Origin: Bacteroidales bacterium
Lineage (GTDB): Bacteria; Bacteroidota; Bacteroidia; Bacteroidales; Marinilabiliaceae
Reading direction: 5' to 3'
Length of the DNA stretch: 42,376 nucleotides
Assembly (NCBI GenBank): GCA_900766825.1
Contig: CAAFWU010000059.1
Location: forward strand, 1 to 42,376
Position numbers and translations under genes: made by a program. Position 1 is the stretch's first letter. Each line of letters opens with the position of its first letter. This document shows, in pieces, positions 25,346-33,614 of this stretch. The notes below the pieces were generated by a model that saw nothing but the letters and a program-made list of their open reading frames with translations, did not search any database and had not been told where the DNA came from.

Positions 25346-26899
25346 CTATGCGTTCTTGCTCGTGCCCTCGGCAATGCGTTTGTATGCCCTGCCTATGTTT
25401 TGTGCTATGTCGCCACTTGTCACAGCCTCAAATCCCAGTTCCTCTGCCGCGCAGTCGCCCGCTGCGGCATGTAGGGCCACGCCAAGCACTGCCGCTTCGT
25501 CGGGTTCATAGCCCTGAGCCAGCAAACCCAGAATTATGCCTGTTAGCACATCGCCCGAGCCCGCCGTGGCCATGCCACTGTTGCCCGTGGTGTTGAATAT
25601 CCTGCGTCCATCGGGCAATGCCGTCATGGTAAAGGCGCCTTTAAGCACCACAACACAGCGGCATCGGATGGCAAGCAAACAGGCGGCCTCTATTCTGTCC
25701 GCCGTGCAGGTGTGGGGCTCAGTTAGGCGGTCGAGCTCTCCGGGGTGGGGGGTCAGCACTATGTTTTCGGGTATCTCAACCCCTTGGTCCATGAGCGATC
25801 GTAGGGCATAGAGACCATCGGCGTCAATAACCATGGGGCAGTGGCTACCATAGTTTTTTAGTATCTCGCTCAGCAATGTCTCCTGTTCCGTGCCTCGACC
25901 CAAACCTGGTCCTACGCCCACGGCTCTTACCCTCTCGTTCCACATTCGGCTGTCCCACTCTATGATGTCGTGGCGTCGACCGCGGCTTGCAATGGTCATT
26001 GCTTCGGGCACTGCTGTCTGCAAGGGCACGTAGCATCGTTCCGCACTCACCGTGGTCAGCAGTCCTGCACCTGCTCGCAAGCAACCTCGAGAGGCCAATA
26101 TGGCGGCTCCGCTCATCCCCTCGCTACCCGCAAAGAGCATGGCATGACCCATCTGGCCCTTGTGGGCAAAACGATCCCTTACCTTTATTAGTTTCTGCGC
26201 CTCGCACCCATCGGTGTAGTGCATAAAGGTCGGGGCCTCTTCTATGGCCTCGGCCGATAACTTGATGTCCAAAACATGCCACCGGCCTATAAGTCCGCTC
26301 AACTCGGGCAAGAAGAAGGCCATCTTGGGAAACTGGAACGTAACGGTGTGTGTGGCGTGTACAACAATGCGGCTGTCTATCTCGGCATAGCTGTCTTCGC
26401 TGCCCAAACCAGAGGGTATGTCTATGCTCACCACCTCGCACTCGTGGCTGTTGATGTACTCCGTTACCTCGGCCGACGGACCACTCAAGTCGCGCTTTAG
26501 TCCTGTGCCAAACAGTGCGTCTACCACAATGGCACCTGCTGGTATGTTCGGGGCTCCAACATTTTCGTCGTACTCTATGTCTGTGTTGCACAGTCGGCGC
26601 ATGCACTCCTCGTTGTGCTCGCTGCGGTTGCCCTTGAAGCCTGTGTAAGTGTGAACCTCCACCATCCACTCGCGGTCTCGAAGAAGTATGGCCAGTGCTA
26701 TGCCATCGGCTCCGTTGTTGCCTGGACCTGCCAATACTATCACGCGCCTGCGGGTGTAGTGACTTGTAATCCAGTCGCATAGGGCTCGTGCTGCGCGGTC
26801 TATGAGGGCTATGTACTCTATGCCCTGCAACTCCGTGGTCCGCTGGTCTATGGCCTTTATGTCGTAGATGGGGAAGAATTTCTTCAGTTCACACTTCAT
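25346..26899 (-). CDS. nnr: Bifunctional NAD(P)H-hydrate epimerase / ADP-dependent dehydratase
   Basis: Nnr repairs hydrated NADH and NADPH: the N-terminal domain epimerises R- and S-NAD(P)HX, and the C-terminal domain dehydrates the S form using ADP. The 517-residue fusion shows the epimerase motif G58-PGNNGADG, VVDALFGTGLKRDLSG and SIDIPSGL in the first half. The dehydratase half has FAHKGQMGHAMLFAGSEGMSGAAILAS, GPGLGRG, VIDADGLYAL, LTPHPGELDRL, VVLKGAFT and the kinase-like ATAGSGDVLTGII. The ATG at 26899 gives MKCELKKFFPIYDIKAIDQRT, a normal start. It is last in the radC-upp-radA-nnr series, 18 bp after radA. Confidence 0.95.
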   Translation of the reverse strand: MKCELKKFFPIYDIKAIDQRTTELQGIEYIALIDRAARALCDWITSHYTRRRVIVLAGPGNNGADGIALAILLRDREWMVEVHTYTGFKGNRSEHNEECMRRLCNTDIEYDENVGAPNIPAGAIVVDALFGTGLKRDLSGPSAEVTEYINSHECEVVSIDIPSGLGSEDSYAEIDSRIVVHATHTVTFQFPKMAFFLPELSGLIGRWHVLDIKLSAEAIEEAPTFMHYTDGCEAQKLIKVRDRFAHKGQMGHAMLFAGSEGMSGAAILASRGCLRAGAGLLTTVSAERCYVPLQTAVPEAMTIASRGRRHDIIEWDSRMWNERVRAVGVGPGLGRGTEQETLLSEILKNYGSHCPMVIDADGLYALRSLMDQGVEIPENIVLTPHPGELDRLTEPHTCTADRIEAACLLAIRCRCVVVLKGAFTMTALPDGRRIFNTTGNSGMATAGSGDVLTGIILGLLAQGYEPDEAAVLGVALHAAAGDCAAEELGFEAVTSGDIAQNIGRAYKRIAEGTSKNA

Positions 26900-26917
26900 G
26901 TCTCTTTTGTTCTCTTG

Positions 26918-28300
26918 TTATTGAAACAGTAGGCGGAAGGCATCGCTCAACCTACTTACGCGGCATATCTCTATGCCATCGGTGGCCACCTGCATCAGTC
27001 GCGACCCCTCGGCTATTATTATTCTGTTGAAGCCCAACTTGCGAGCCTCGGCCACTCGTTGTTCCGTTCTGGCCACTGGTCGCAACTCGCCCGACAGACC
27101 TATCTCGCCCGCCATACACGTGCCGCGGGCTATGGCCATGTCGGTGCTCGAGGACAGCACGGCGGCCGCAATGGGCAGATCCAGTGCTGTGTCGCTCACC
27201 TTGATGCCGCCAGCCAGATTCAGAAACACGTCCTTGGCCGCAATCTTGAATCCTGCCCGGCGTTCCAGCACGGCCAGCAACATGTTCATGCGCCTCACGT
27301 CGAATCCCATGGCATTGCGCTGAGGGGTGCCATAGGCTGCCGTAGACACCAAAGCTTGGGTCTCTATCAAGAAGGGGCGTGCGCCCTCCATGGCTGCCGC
27401 TATGGCCACGCCACTCAGGTCGCCTGCGTAGTCGCCCAGCAACATCTCGCTCGGGTTGCTCACCTCACGCAAGCCGTTGCCCATCATCTCGAATATGCCC
27501 ACTTCGTTGGTTGAGCCAAAGCGGTTTTTTACTCCCCTCAGAATGCGGTACAAATGGTTGCGGTCGCCCTCGAATTGCAGAACAACGTCCACCATGTGCT
27601 CCAGCACCTTGGGACCTGCCAACTGACCCTCTTTGTTTATGTGACCTATGAGCAGTATGGGCAGCGAGCGGGTCTTGGCAACTCGCATCAGCAGTGCCGT
27701 GCTCTCCTTTATCTGGCTTATGGACCCTGGCAACGAGTCGGTGCGCTCGGTCTGCATGGTCTGTATCGAGTCCACAACCACAATGTCGGGTTTGGTCTGA
27801 TCTATGTGTTGGGGTAGGGCGTCGATGCGGGTATCGCTCACCACCATGCAGTTGCTGCCTGCGTTAGGCCCAAGGTGTTGGCTCAGTCGGTCGGCTCGTA
27901 GTTTGATCTGTTGCACGCTCTCCTCGCCTGACACATAGAGCACTCGGCATGGTAATTGTAGGGCCACCTGCAACACCAAAGTCGACTTGCCTATGCCAGG
28001 TTCTCCGCCTATCAGCATCAGAGCCCCTGGCACAATGCCGCCGCCTAACACTCGGTCCAACTCAGCGTTGCCTGTATGCATTCGCGTCACGTCCTGTTGC
28101 TGCACGCTGTTCAACGTCACGGCCTTAGCCTCGGTCAACACTCCTGTGGGACCCAGCCCCTGCAGCGCATTGCCTCGCTCGGTGCTTATGTGCTCCTCCT
28201 GATATGTGTTCCATTCGCCGCACTGCGGGCACCTACCTATCCATTTTGGACTCTCGGCTCCGCATTCCGAACAAACGTATATGGTCTTCGACTTTGCCAA
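26918..28300 (-). CDS. radA: DNA repair / recombination ATPase RadA (Sms)
   Basis: RadA is a RecA-related helicase acting in recombination branch migration. The 460-residue protein has an N-terminal C4 zinc finger (Cys10, 13, 24, 27: CSECGAESPKWIGRCPQC), Walker A G99-EPGIGKST, DIVVVDSIQTMQTE as Walker B, the RadA-specific KNRFGSTNEVGIFEM, and a C-terminal Lon-protease-like domain (VNLAGGIKVSDTALDLPIAAAVLSS region). All family hallmarks are present and the length is normal. ATG 28300 is used. It lies 30 bp after upp and 18 bp before nnr. Confidence 0.96.
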   Translation of the reverse strand: MAKSKTIYVCSECGAESPKWIGRCPQCGEWNTYQEEHISTERGNALQGLGPTGVLTEAKAVTLNSVQQQDVTRMHTGNAELDRVLGGGIVPGALMLIGGEPGIGKSTLVLQVALQLPCRVLYVSGEESVQQIKLRADRLSQHLGPNAGSNCMVVSDTRIDALPQHIDQTKPDIVVVDSIQTMQTERTDSLPGSISQIKESTALLMRVAKTRSLPILLIGHINKEGQLAGPKVLEHMVDVVLQFEGDRNHLYRILRGVKNRFGSTNEVGIFEMMGNGLREVSNPSEMLLGDYAGDLSGVAIAAAMEGARPFLIETQALVSTAAYGTPQRNAMGFDVRRMNMLLAVLERRAGFKIAAKDVFLNLAGGIKVSDTALDLPIAAAVLSSSTDMAIARGTCMAGEIGLSGELRPVARTEQRVAEARKLGFNRIIIAEGSRLMQVATDGIEICRVSRLSDAFRLLFQ

Positions 28301-28330
28301 TTTTTCCCTCCTGTCTCTCTTTCTCGGTCC

Positions 28331-28984
28331 TTACTCTTTGCCTCCATAGGCCAGATCGCCTGCGTCTCCAAGCCCTGGCACTATATAGCTGTCGCGGTTC
28401 AGCGTGGGGTCCACGCTCGCAATCCATAGTGTGGTCTCTATGCCGTGGGTGTTGGCCGAAACGTACTCCACACCATTGGGGGTGCCTATTATGCTCATTA
28501 TGTGAATGCTTCGTGGGGTTCCATAGCGCAGCAACTGACCTATCACCTCACACATGCTCTTGCCCGTGGCCAACATTGGGTCCGCCATTATCAGCACTTT
28601 GCCGTCCAGCTTGGGGGTCGCTGCGTAACCCAAGTGAATCTCTATGCCATGGTGGTCGTCATAGGCTCTATAAGCCGAGGCAAAGCAATTGTCCGCCCAG
28701 TCGAAGACCGACAGAACGCCTTGGTGCATTGGCAGACCAGCCCTCAGCACCGTCCCCACAACAATGTCGTCTGTGGGCATGTTCACCGTTGCCGTTCCCA
28801 GTGGGGTCGTCACCTCCTGTGGGGCGTAGCTCAGGCTCTTGCTCAGCTCGTAGGACATCAACTCGCCTATGCGCTCTATGTTTCGCCTAAAACGCATCCG
28901 GTCTTTTTGTATCCTCACGTCGCGCATCTCCGCCACGTAGCGGTTCAACACGCTGTCCGTCTTGTCCATTATGTGTATTTCCAT
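28331..28984 (-). CDS. upp: Uracil phosphoribosyltransferase
   Basis: It salvages uracil: uracil plus PRPP gives UMP. The 217-residue protein has the PRPP-binding loop D135-PMLATGKS, the flexible-loop region VGTVLRAGLPMHQGVL, and the C-terminal uracil-binding VPGLGDAGDLAYGG. ATG 28984 (MEIHIMDKTDSVLNRY) is used; the inner ATG at 28969 (MDKTDSV) would also leave a complete enzyme. It is 12 bp after radC and 30 bp before radA, so it is probably in the same operon. Confidence 0.95.
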   Translation of the reverse strand: MEIHIMDKTDSVLNRYVAEMRDVRIQKDRMRFRRNIERIGELMSYELSKSLSYAPQEVTTPLGTATVNMPTDDIVVGTVLRAGLPMHQGVLSVFDWADNCFASAYRAYDDHHGIEIHLGYAATPKLDGKVLIMADPMLATGKSMCEVIGQLLRYGTPRSIHIMSIIGTPNGVEYVSANTHGIETTLWIASVDPTLNRDSYIVPGLGDAGDLAYGGKE

Positions 28985-28996
28985 ACCCTTATCTTG

Positions 28997-29941
28997 TTAT
29001 TTTAGCAACCCATTGTCGGCAAAACTGTAATATCTTTCGCTCTGATTGCCGCGGGCTATTATTATGTGGTCTATAAAGTTTAGCCCCAGATTATCCGAGG
29101 CCTTGACCACCCTTGTTGTCAAATCCAAATCCTGCTTACTCGGCCGGCAGTTGCCGCTCGGGTGATTATGAGCCATCATAAATCCCGTTCCCCCAGCTGT
29201 CAATATCTTGCGCATCATGGTCCGCATATCCACTGGGCTCGATGAGTAGCCTCCCTGACTAACCGTCATCTCGGTCAATATCCTGTTCTGACCGTTCAAC
29301 ACCACCACGTGAACCTCCTCGGTCTCCAAGTGCCCAAACAATGGGTAGAAGTATTGATAGGCCTGCTCCGAACCCCTCAGCTGTGTCAGTTTGTTCTTCC
29401 ACTCCTCAAACATCCGTCGCCTCCCCAATTCCAGTGCTGCCATCAACCCTATGGCCTTCGCCTCGCCCAACCCCTTTATCTCCAGCATGTCGTTCAGCGG
29501 CGCATCGCCCATCTTCATTATGCTGCGGTTGTAGGTCTCGTATATTTTCCGTGCCAACTGGTCCACGGGCACACCCTGAATTCCCGTCCGCAGCAATATC
29601 TGTATCAACTCCACGTCGGTCAAACTCTTTGCCCCCAAGGCCTTTAGCCTCTCTCTCGGCATCTCTTCGGGCGAGTACTTCATAACCATCTCGTTCCGTG
29701 GCTTTCCATTCAGCCCAAGCCCTTCTGCTGGTCTCTGCTCCTGCTCCATCTCTTCGCTCTCTTGTCCGCTTCGCTCCTCCACTTTGCTCTCGTTATCTAC
29801 TTTCTCGTCCTGAGTCTCTTTCCTCGTCTCTTCTTTTGCCAAATCATCTCCATCCCTCTTGGGCTCATAAAATTTTATATGGCACTGAGCGTAGTACTCA
29901 TCTCCACCTCTCTCTTCAACATTCTCACTGTTTTCTTCCAT
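28997..29941 (-). CDS. radC: RadC-family JAB/MPN-domain protein with acidic N-terminal extension
   Basis: RadC proteins carry a JAB1/MPN metalloprotease-like fold; their actual activity is not settled. The C-terminal 230 residues are a standard RadC: an HhH-like part (LKALGAKSLTDVELIQILLRTGIQG, MLEIKGLGEAKAIGLMAALELGRR), then the JAB domain with the metal motif HNHPSGNCRPSKQD and a final LNFIDHIIIARG. The core starts near MVMKYSPEEMPRERL (Met85). Before it lie 84 residues rich in Glu, Lys and Asp (MEENSENVEERGGDEYY...). The extension is in frame and could be real or an over-long start; Met65 and Met85 are alternatives. It is first in the radC-upp-radA-nnr series. Confidence 0.9.
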   Translation of the reverse strand: MEENSENVEERGGDEYYAQCHIKFYEPKRDGDDLAKEETRKETQDEKVDNESKVEERSGQESEEMEQEQRPAEGLGLNGKPRNEMVMKYSPEEMPRERLKALGAKSLTDVELIQILLRTGIQGVPVDQLARKIYETYNRSIMKMGDAPLNDMLEIKGLGEAKAIGLMAALELGRRRMFEEWKNKLTQLRGSEQAYQYFYPLFGHLETEEVHVVVLNGQNRILTEMTVSQGGYSSSPVDMRTMMRKILTAGGTGFMMAHNHPSGNCRPSKQDLDLTTRVVKASDNLGLNFIDHIIIARGNQSERYYSFADNGLLK

Positions 29942-30029
29942 AACCTTCTTTTTTTTGTGGGTGATTTATCCAATAACATAACTCTTTGAACAATATTGCC
30001 CTTTCTTTCTTTCACTCCCTCAATATATT

Positions 30030-30106
30030 ATAAAGAAACAGAGACCGCACAGATCACCAACCCTTCCATTTCTGAACGTTAGGGGGTCTATCTGCCCGGT
30101 CTCTGT
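30030..30106 (-). terminator. Structured terminator downstream of metG
   Basis: A 10-bp outer stem ACAGAGACCG (30038-30047) / CGGTCTCTGT (30097-30106) encloses CAGAT/ATCTG (30050-30054 / 30090-30094) and further C/G-rich pairing. On the - strand the stem is followed by TTCTTTATAATA. It separates metG from the radC operon. Confidence 0.75.
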
Positions 30107-30136
30107 ATGCTATTGTTTCTCTTGGGGTAGCTTCGC

Positions 30137-32182
30137 CTACTTCACTTGGCACCCGGGCTTAACGTCGGCTGTTGTGCTTATCACACTCAAGTCGCCATTA
30201 GCATCCTCGGCACTCAAGATCATGCCCTGACTCTCAATGCCTTTCAGCTTGCGAGGAGCCAGATTGGCTATGAAGCATACGCGCTTGCCCACCAAATCCT
30301 CTGGTTTGTAGTATTTGGCTATGCCGCTCACAATCGTCCTGCCTCCCATGCCATCGTCAATCTTGAACTGAAGCAACTTATCGGCCTTGGGCACTTTGGT
30401 GCACTCGGTCACCAAACCAACGCGAATATCCAACTTCTCAAAGTCAGCAAAATCAATCGTTGGGGCCACCTCGGCGGGCTTCCACTCACTCTCTTTGTTG
30501 GCCTCCTTGGTCTTTGCCAACTTCTCCAGCTGAGCCTCAACCACGCTGTCATCAATCTTCTCAAACAAAAGCTCGGCCTGACCAATCTCATGACCCTCCG
30601 TCAGCAAGTCCATCTTGCCTATGGTATCCCATGCCTGTTTGGTCAAGTTCAATTGCTTCAGCATCTTAGCTGCCGTAAAGGGCAAGAAGGGCTCCATCAC
30701 GGTGGCCAAGTTTGCCGTTATCTGAAGGCTGATATTCAGTATCGTGCCCACGCGACCCATATCGGTCTTCGCAACCTTCCATGGCTCAGTGTCAGCCAGA
30801 TATTTGTTGCCTATGCGAGCCATGTTCATTGCCTCTTTCTGAGCATCGCGGAAACGGAACGTGTCCAAAAGTCCCTCCACCTCTTTGCGCTCTGCCCTAA
30901 AGGCCTCTATCGTCTCGTTGTCTATAGGCTCCATAGCTCCCATAGCTGGCACCTTGCCTCCAAAGTATTTGTGAGTCAGCACCGCAACGCGGTTCACGAA
31001 ATTACCCAGAATGGCCACAAGCTCATTGTTGTTCCTCGCCTGAAAATCGCGCCATGTAAAGTCATTGTCCTTAGTCTCAGGAGCATTAGCAGTCAGCACG
31101 TAACGCAGCACATCCTGTTTGCCAGGGAACTCCTCCAAGTACTCGTGAAGCCATATTGCCCAGTTGCGGCTGGTCGATATCTTGTCACCCTCCAAATTCA
31201 TAAACTCGTTGGCGGGCACATTGTCTGGCAAGTTATATCCACCGTGTGCCTTAAGCATTGCAGGGAACACAATGCAGTGGAACACAATATTATCCTTGCC
31301 AATGAAGTGAATCATTCGTGTCTCAGGATCCTTCCACCACGTCTCCCAACTGTCGGGCAACAACTCCTTCGTGTTCGATATGTAACCAATTGGAGCATCG
31401 AACCATACGTACAGCACCTTACCCTCAGCACCCTCCACAGGCACTGGTATGCCCCAATCCAAATCGCGGCTCACTGCTCGTGGTTGCAGACCCATGTCCA
31501 GCCAACTCTTGCACTGACCGTACACATTGCTGCGCCACTCCTTATGATCCTCCAAAATCCACTTCCTAAGCCAACCCTCGTGCTTATCCAAAGGCAAATA
31601 CCAGTGAGTCGTCTCCCTAAGCACAGGCTTCGAACCGCTAATCGTACTCTTAGGGTCAATTAACTCCAATGCCGACAACGACGTGCCGCACGCTTCGCAC
31701 TGGTCGCCGTAAGCACGCTCATTTCCACAATGAGGGCACTTACCCATTATATACCGGTCTGCCAAAAATTGGTGAGCCTCCTCATCATAATATTGTTCGG
31801 TAGTCTTCTGAACAAACTCACCCTTATCATAAAGTGTCCTAAAGAAATCAGATGCAACCTTCTGGTGCGTAGCACTCGTCGTGCGACTATATATATCCAT
31901 CGAGATGCCGAAATCCTCAAACGACTTCTTTATTATATTATGGTAGCGATCCACCACGTCCTGAGGGGTACAACCCTCCTTACGCGCCCTAATTGTAATG
32001 GGCACACCGTGCTCATCCGAACCGCCTATCATTATCACCTCTTCGCCTTTGTCTCTCAGATATCGGGTGTAGATGTCTGCTGGCACATACACGCCAGCCA
32101 AGTGACCAATGTGAACGGGACCATTTGCGTATGGCAACGCCGTCGTCACCAAAGTCCGCTTATATTTCTTTACTTCGCTCAT
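30137..32182 (-). CDS. metG: Methionyl-tRNA synthetase
   Basis: It charges tRNA-Met with methionine. The 681-residue enzyme has the class I signature H24-IGH (HIGHLAGVYVPADIY), a zinc-binding insertion with CPHCGNERAYGDQCEACG, the KMSKS-equivalent GDKISTSRNWAIW, an anticodon-binding helical domain, and a C-terminal tRNA-binding (EMAP/Arc1p-like) domain (FADFEKLDIRVGLVTECTKVPKADKLL to the end). KISTS instead of KMSKS is, from recollection, usual for this branch of MetG, so it is not a defect. ATG 32182 is used; the frame is complete. It ends in a terminator at 30106-30030. A 505-codon antisense frame here is a shadow. Confidence 0.96.
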   Translation of the reverse strand: MSEVKKYKRTLVTTALPYANGPVHIGHLAGVYVPADIYTRYLRDKGEEVIMIGGSDEHGVPITIRARKEGCTPQDVVDRYHNIIKKSFEDFGISMDIYSRTTSATHQKVASDFFRTLYDKGEFVQKTTEQYYDEEAHQFLADRYIMGKCPHCGNERAYGDQCEACGTSLSALELIDPKSTISGSKPVLRETTHWYLPLDKHEGWLRKWILEDHKEWRSNVYGQCKSWLDMGLQPRAVSRDLDWGIPVPVEGAEGKVLYVWFDAPIGYISNTKELLPDSWETWWKDPETRMIHFIGKDNIVFHCIVFPAMLKAHGGYNLPDNVPANEFMNLEGDKISTSRNWAIWLHEYLEEFPGKQDVLRYVLTANAPETKDNDFTWRDFQARNNNELVAILGNFVNRVAVLTHKYFGGKVPAMGAMEPIDNETIEAFRAERKEVEGLLDTFRFRDAQKEAMNMARIGNKYLADTEPWKVAKTDMGRVGTILNISLQITANLATVMEPFLPFTAAKMLKQLNLTKQAWDTIGKMDLLTEGHEIGQAELLFEKIDDSVVEAQLEKLAKTKEANKESEWKPAEVAPTIDFADFEKLDIRVGLVTECTKVPKADKLLQFKIDDGMGGRTIVSGIAKYYKPEDLVGKRVCFIANLAPRKLKGIESQGMILSAEDANGDLSVISTTADVKPGCQVK

Positions 32183-32229
32183 TATGTTGTTGTTTCTCTA
32201 GTTCGCCAATGGCGCATCTTTCCAACACG

Positions 32230-32237
32230 CAAATATA
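32230..32237 (-). promoter_or_regulatory. Candidate -7 box for metG
   Basis: Reads TATATTTG on the - strand, an exact TAnnTTTG match 48 bp before the start codon. No correctly spaced -33 TTTG was found. Confidence 0.55.
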
Positions 32238-32283
32238 CTCAAAAACAATAGACAATACTAAACAAACCCAAACAATCGCCCCC

Positions 32284-32414
32284 GTAGTCCACAGGGCGCG
32301 ACCGCGCCCCCTCATCCTTCCCCTCCCCCCCCAGTAGTCCATAGGGCGCGACCGCGCCCCCCCCCCTCCTCCATTCCTCCTCCCCCCGTAGTTCTCAGGG
32401 CGCGACCGCGCCCC
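32284..32414 (+). repeat. Tandem array of three 27-bp GC-rich hairpin repeats
   Basis: Three copies in the same orientation at 32284-32310, 32334-32360 and 32388-32414 (periods 50 and 54 bp). Each begins GTAGTYC, continues with two to three variable bases and contains the 16-bp core GGGCGCGACCGCGCCC followed by C, a 7-bp inverted repeat with a 2-nt centre. Spacers of 23 and 27 nt are C/T-rich and unrelated to protospacers. The intergenic stretch 32183-32512 holds the metG -7 box, this array and the galE terminator, and no gene. Confidence 0.9.
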
Positions 32415-32435
32415 CCTCTTTCCCCTCCATAATGT

Positions 32436-32453
32436 CCCCCCCCCAAAAAAAAA
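32436..32453. repeat. C9A9 homopolymer junction
   Basis: Nine C (32436-32444) followed directly by nine A (32445-32453). The A run doubles as the T-run of the galE terminator on the - strand. Similar C9A10 and C9A8 tracts lie at 38802-38820 and 42284-42300. Confidence 0.9.
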
Positions 32454-32482
32454 TCCGCCAAGAGAAGTCACCCCCTCTTGGC
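32445..32482 (-). terminator. Intrinsic terminator of galE
   Basis: Read on the - strand: GCCAAGAG (32482-32475), a 10-nt loop, CTCTTGGC (32464-32457), then GGA and nine T (32453-32445). It begins about 30 bp after the galE stop. Confidence 0.9.
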
Positions 32483-32512
32483 AGAACAATCTATCATTAC
32501 AAATTCAGAACC

Positions 32513-33541
32513 CTACTTAATCCCCCTACACTTCTTCTCCCAGTTCCAAGCATTAAGCAGAGTCTCCTCAATAGGCACCTCAGCCTTCCATCCCAATTCA
32601 GTGTTAGCCAAAGTAGTGTCAGCCCATATCTTAACGATATCTCCAGCACGACGACCCACAATCTTATAAGGCAGAGCAGCACCCGTAGCCTTCTTAAAGG
32701 CATTCACCAACTCCAGCACACTCAAACCCTTGCCCGTGCCAATGTTGAAAAACTCGTAGTTACTCTTATTCTTGCCCTCCAGCAGACGACGAATAGCCAC
32801 CACGTGAGCCTTCGACAAATCCACTACGTCAATATAGTCACGGATAGGAGTACCATCTGGCGTGTCATAATCATCACCAAAAATGCTCAACTCCTTCCTC
32901 AACCCAGCAGCAGTCTGAGTAATGTAAGGCACCAAGTTATTGGGTACACCCACAGGGCTCTCGCCAATCAGCGAACTCGGATGAGCACCAATTGGGTTAA
33001 AGTAACGCAGCGCCAAACCATTAATCTCTGGCTCGGCAGCACAGTAATCGCGAATGATATCCTCATTCACCGTCTTTGTGTTACCATACGGACTCTCTGC
33101 AGGCCTGCGAGGTGTAGCCTCCGTTACGGGCAACTTCTCTGGCTGACCGTACACCGTGCAAGACGACGAGAATACCAAGTTACGCACCCCCGTATAACGC
33201 ATACCCTCCAAGATGTTCATCAAAGAGTTCAAGTTATTACGGTAGTACTCCAAAGGCTTCTTAACGCTCTCACCCACAGCCTTAAACGCCGCAAAGTGAA
33301 TCACTGCATCTATCGAACCCTTATGACGCATGAAGAAGTTCAGCACATCGCCCCTATTCGACAAGTCGAAGTTCTCAAAGTCAGGACGCTTGCCTGTTAT
33401 CTTCTCTATGTTGTCCACAACCTCTGCCTTCGAATTCGACAGGTTGTCAACTATAACAACATCATAGCCAGCCTCCTGCAACTCCACTACTGTGTGAGAG
33501 CCTATGAAGCCTGTGCCACCTGTTACCAGTATTCTACTCAT
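32513..33541 (-). CDS. galE: UDP-glucose 4-epimerase
   Basis: GalE interconverts UDP-glucose and UDP-galactose (some also act on the N-acetyl forms) using bound NAD+. The 342-residue protein has the short-chain dehydrogenase glycine motif (ILVTGGTGFIGSH, residues 4-16), DNLSNS, HFAAFKAVGESV, the catalytic SSS 125-127 and Y152-GNTK156, and the GalE-type LRYFNPIGAHPSSLIGE. The frame runs 45 codons further upstream, but that part lacks homology and crosses the promoter, so ATG 33541 (MSRILVTGG) is chosen. A strong terminator follows. A 390-codon + strand frame across it is a shadow. Confidence 0.95.
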   Translation of the reverse strand: MSRILVTGGTGFIGSHTVVELQEAGYDVVIVDNLSNSKAEVVDNIEKITGKRPDFENFDLSNRGDVLNFFMRHKGSIDAVIHFAAFKAVGESVKKPLEYYRNNLNSLMNILEGMRYTGVRNLVFSSSCTVYGQPEKLPVTEATPRRPAESPYGNTKTVNEDIIRDYCAAEPEINGLALRYFNPIGAHPSSLIGESPVGVPNNLVPYITQTAAGLRKELSIFGDDYDTPDGTPIRDYIDVVDLSKAHVVAIRRLLEGKNKSNYEFFNIGTGKGLSVLELVNAFKKATGAALPYKIVGRRAGDIVKIWADTTLANTELGWKAEVPIEETLLNAWNWEKKCRGIK

Positions 33542-33585
33542 GTAAATTTTGTTTGTTGGTATAATGTTTCTGTTCTTCCGAGTTC

Positions 33586-33593
33586 CAAATATA
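33586..33593 (-). promoter_or_regulatory. Candidate -7 box for galE
   Basis: TATATTTG on the - strand, exact TAnnTTTG, 45 bp before ATG 33541. This placement inside the extended frame supports the shorter galE start. Confidence 0.55.
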
Positions 33594-33614
33594 GCAACTT
33601 TTAATCTTTTTTTG

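Noticed and set aside
30146..31663. 505-codon + strand frame over metG
   Set aside because: Antisense to metG with all synthetase motifs on the other strand; composition is a shadow.
30137..32182. metG KMSKS motif reads KISTS
   Set aside because: As I recall, this is a normal variant in the MetG branch found in Bacteroidota, so not a defect.
32284..32414. CRISPR-like array: 27-bp repeats with 23-27 nt spacers
   Set aside because: Only three units, the spacers are low-complexity C/T tracts, the repeats vary in their left part, further copies are dispersed singly, and no cas genes are near.
32160..32489. 109-codon - strand frame with repeated GARSRP peptides
   Set aside because: It is a translation of the GC-rich hairpin repeats and the C/T tracts between them, not a protein.
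32432..33604. 390-codon + strand frame over galE
   Set aside because: Antisense to galE, begins inside the C9A9 tract and has no family similarity.
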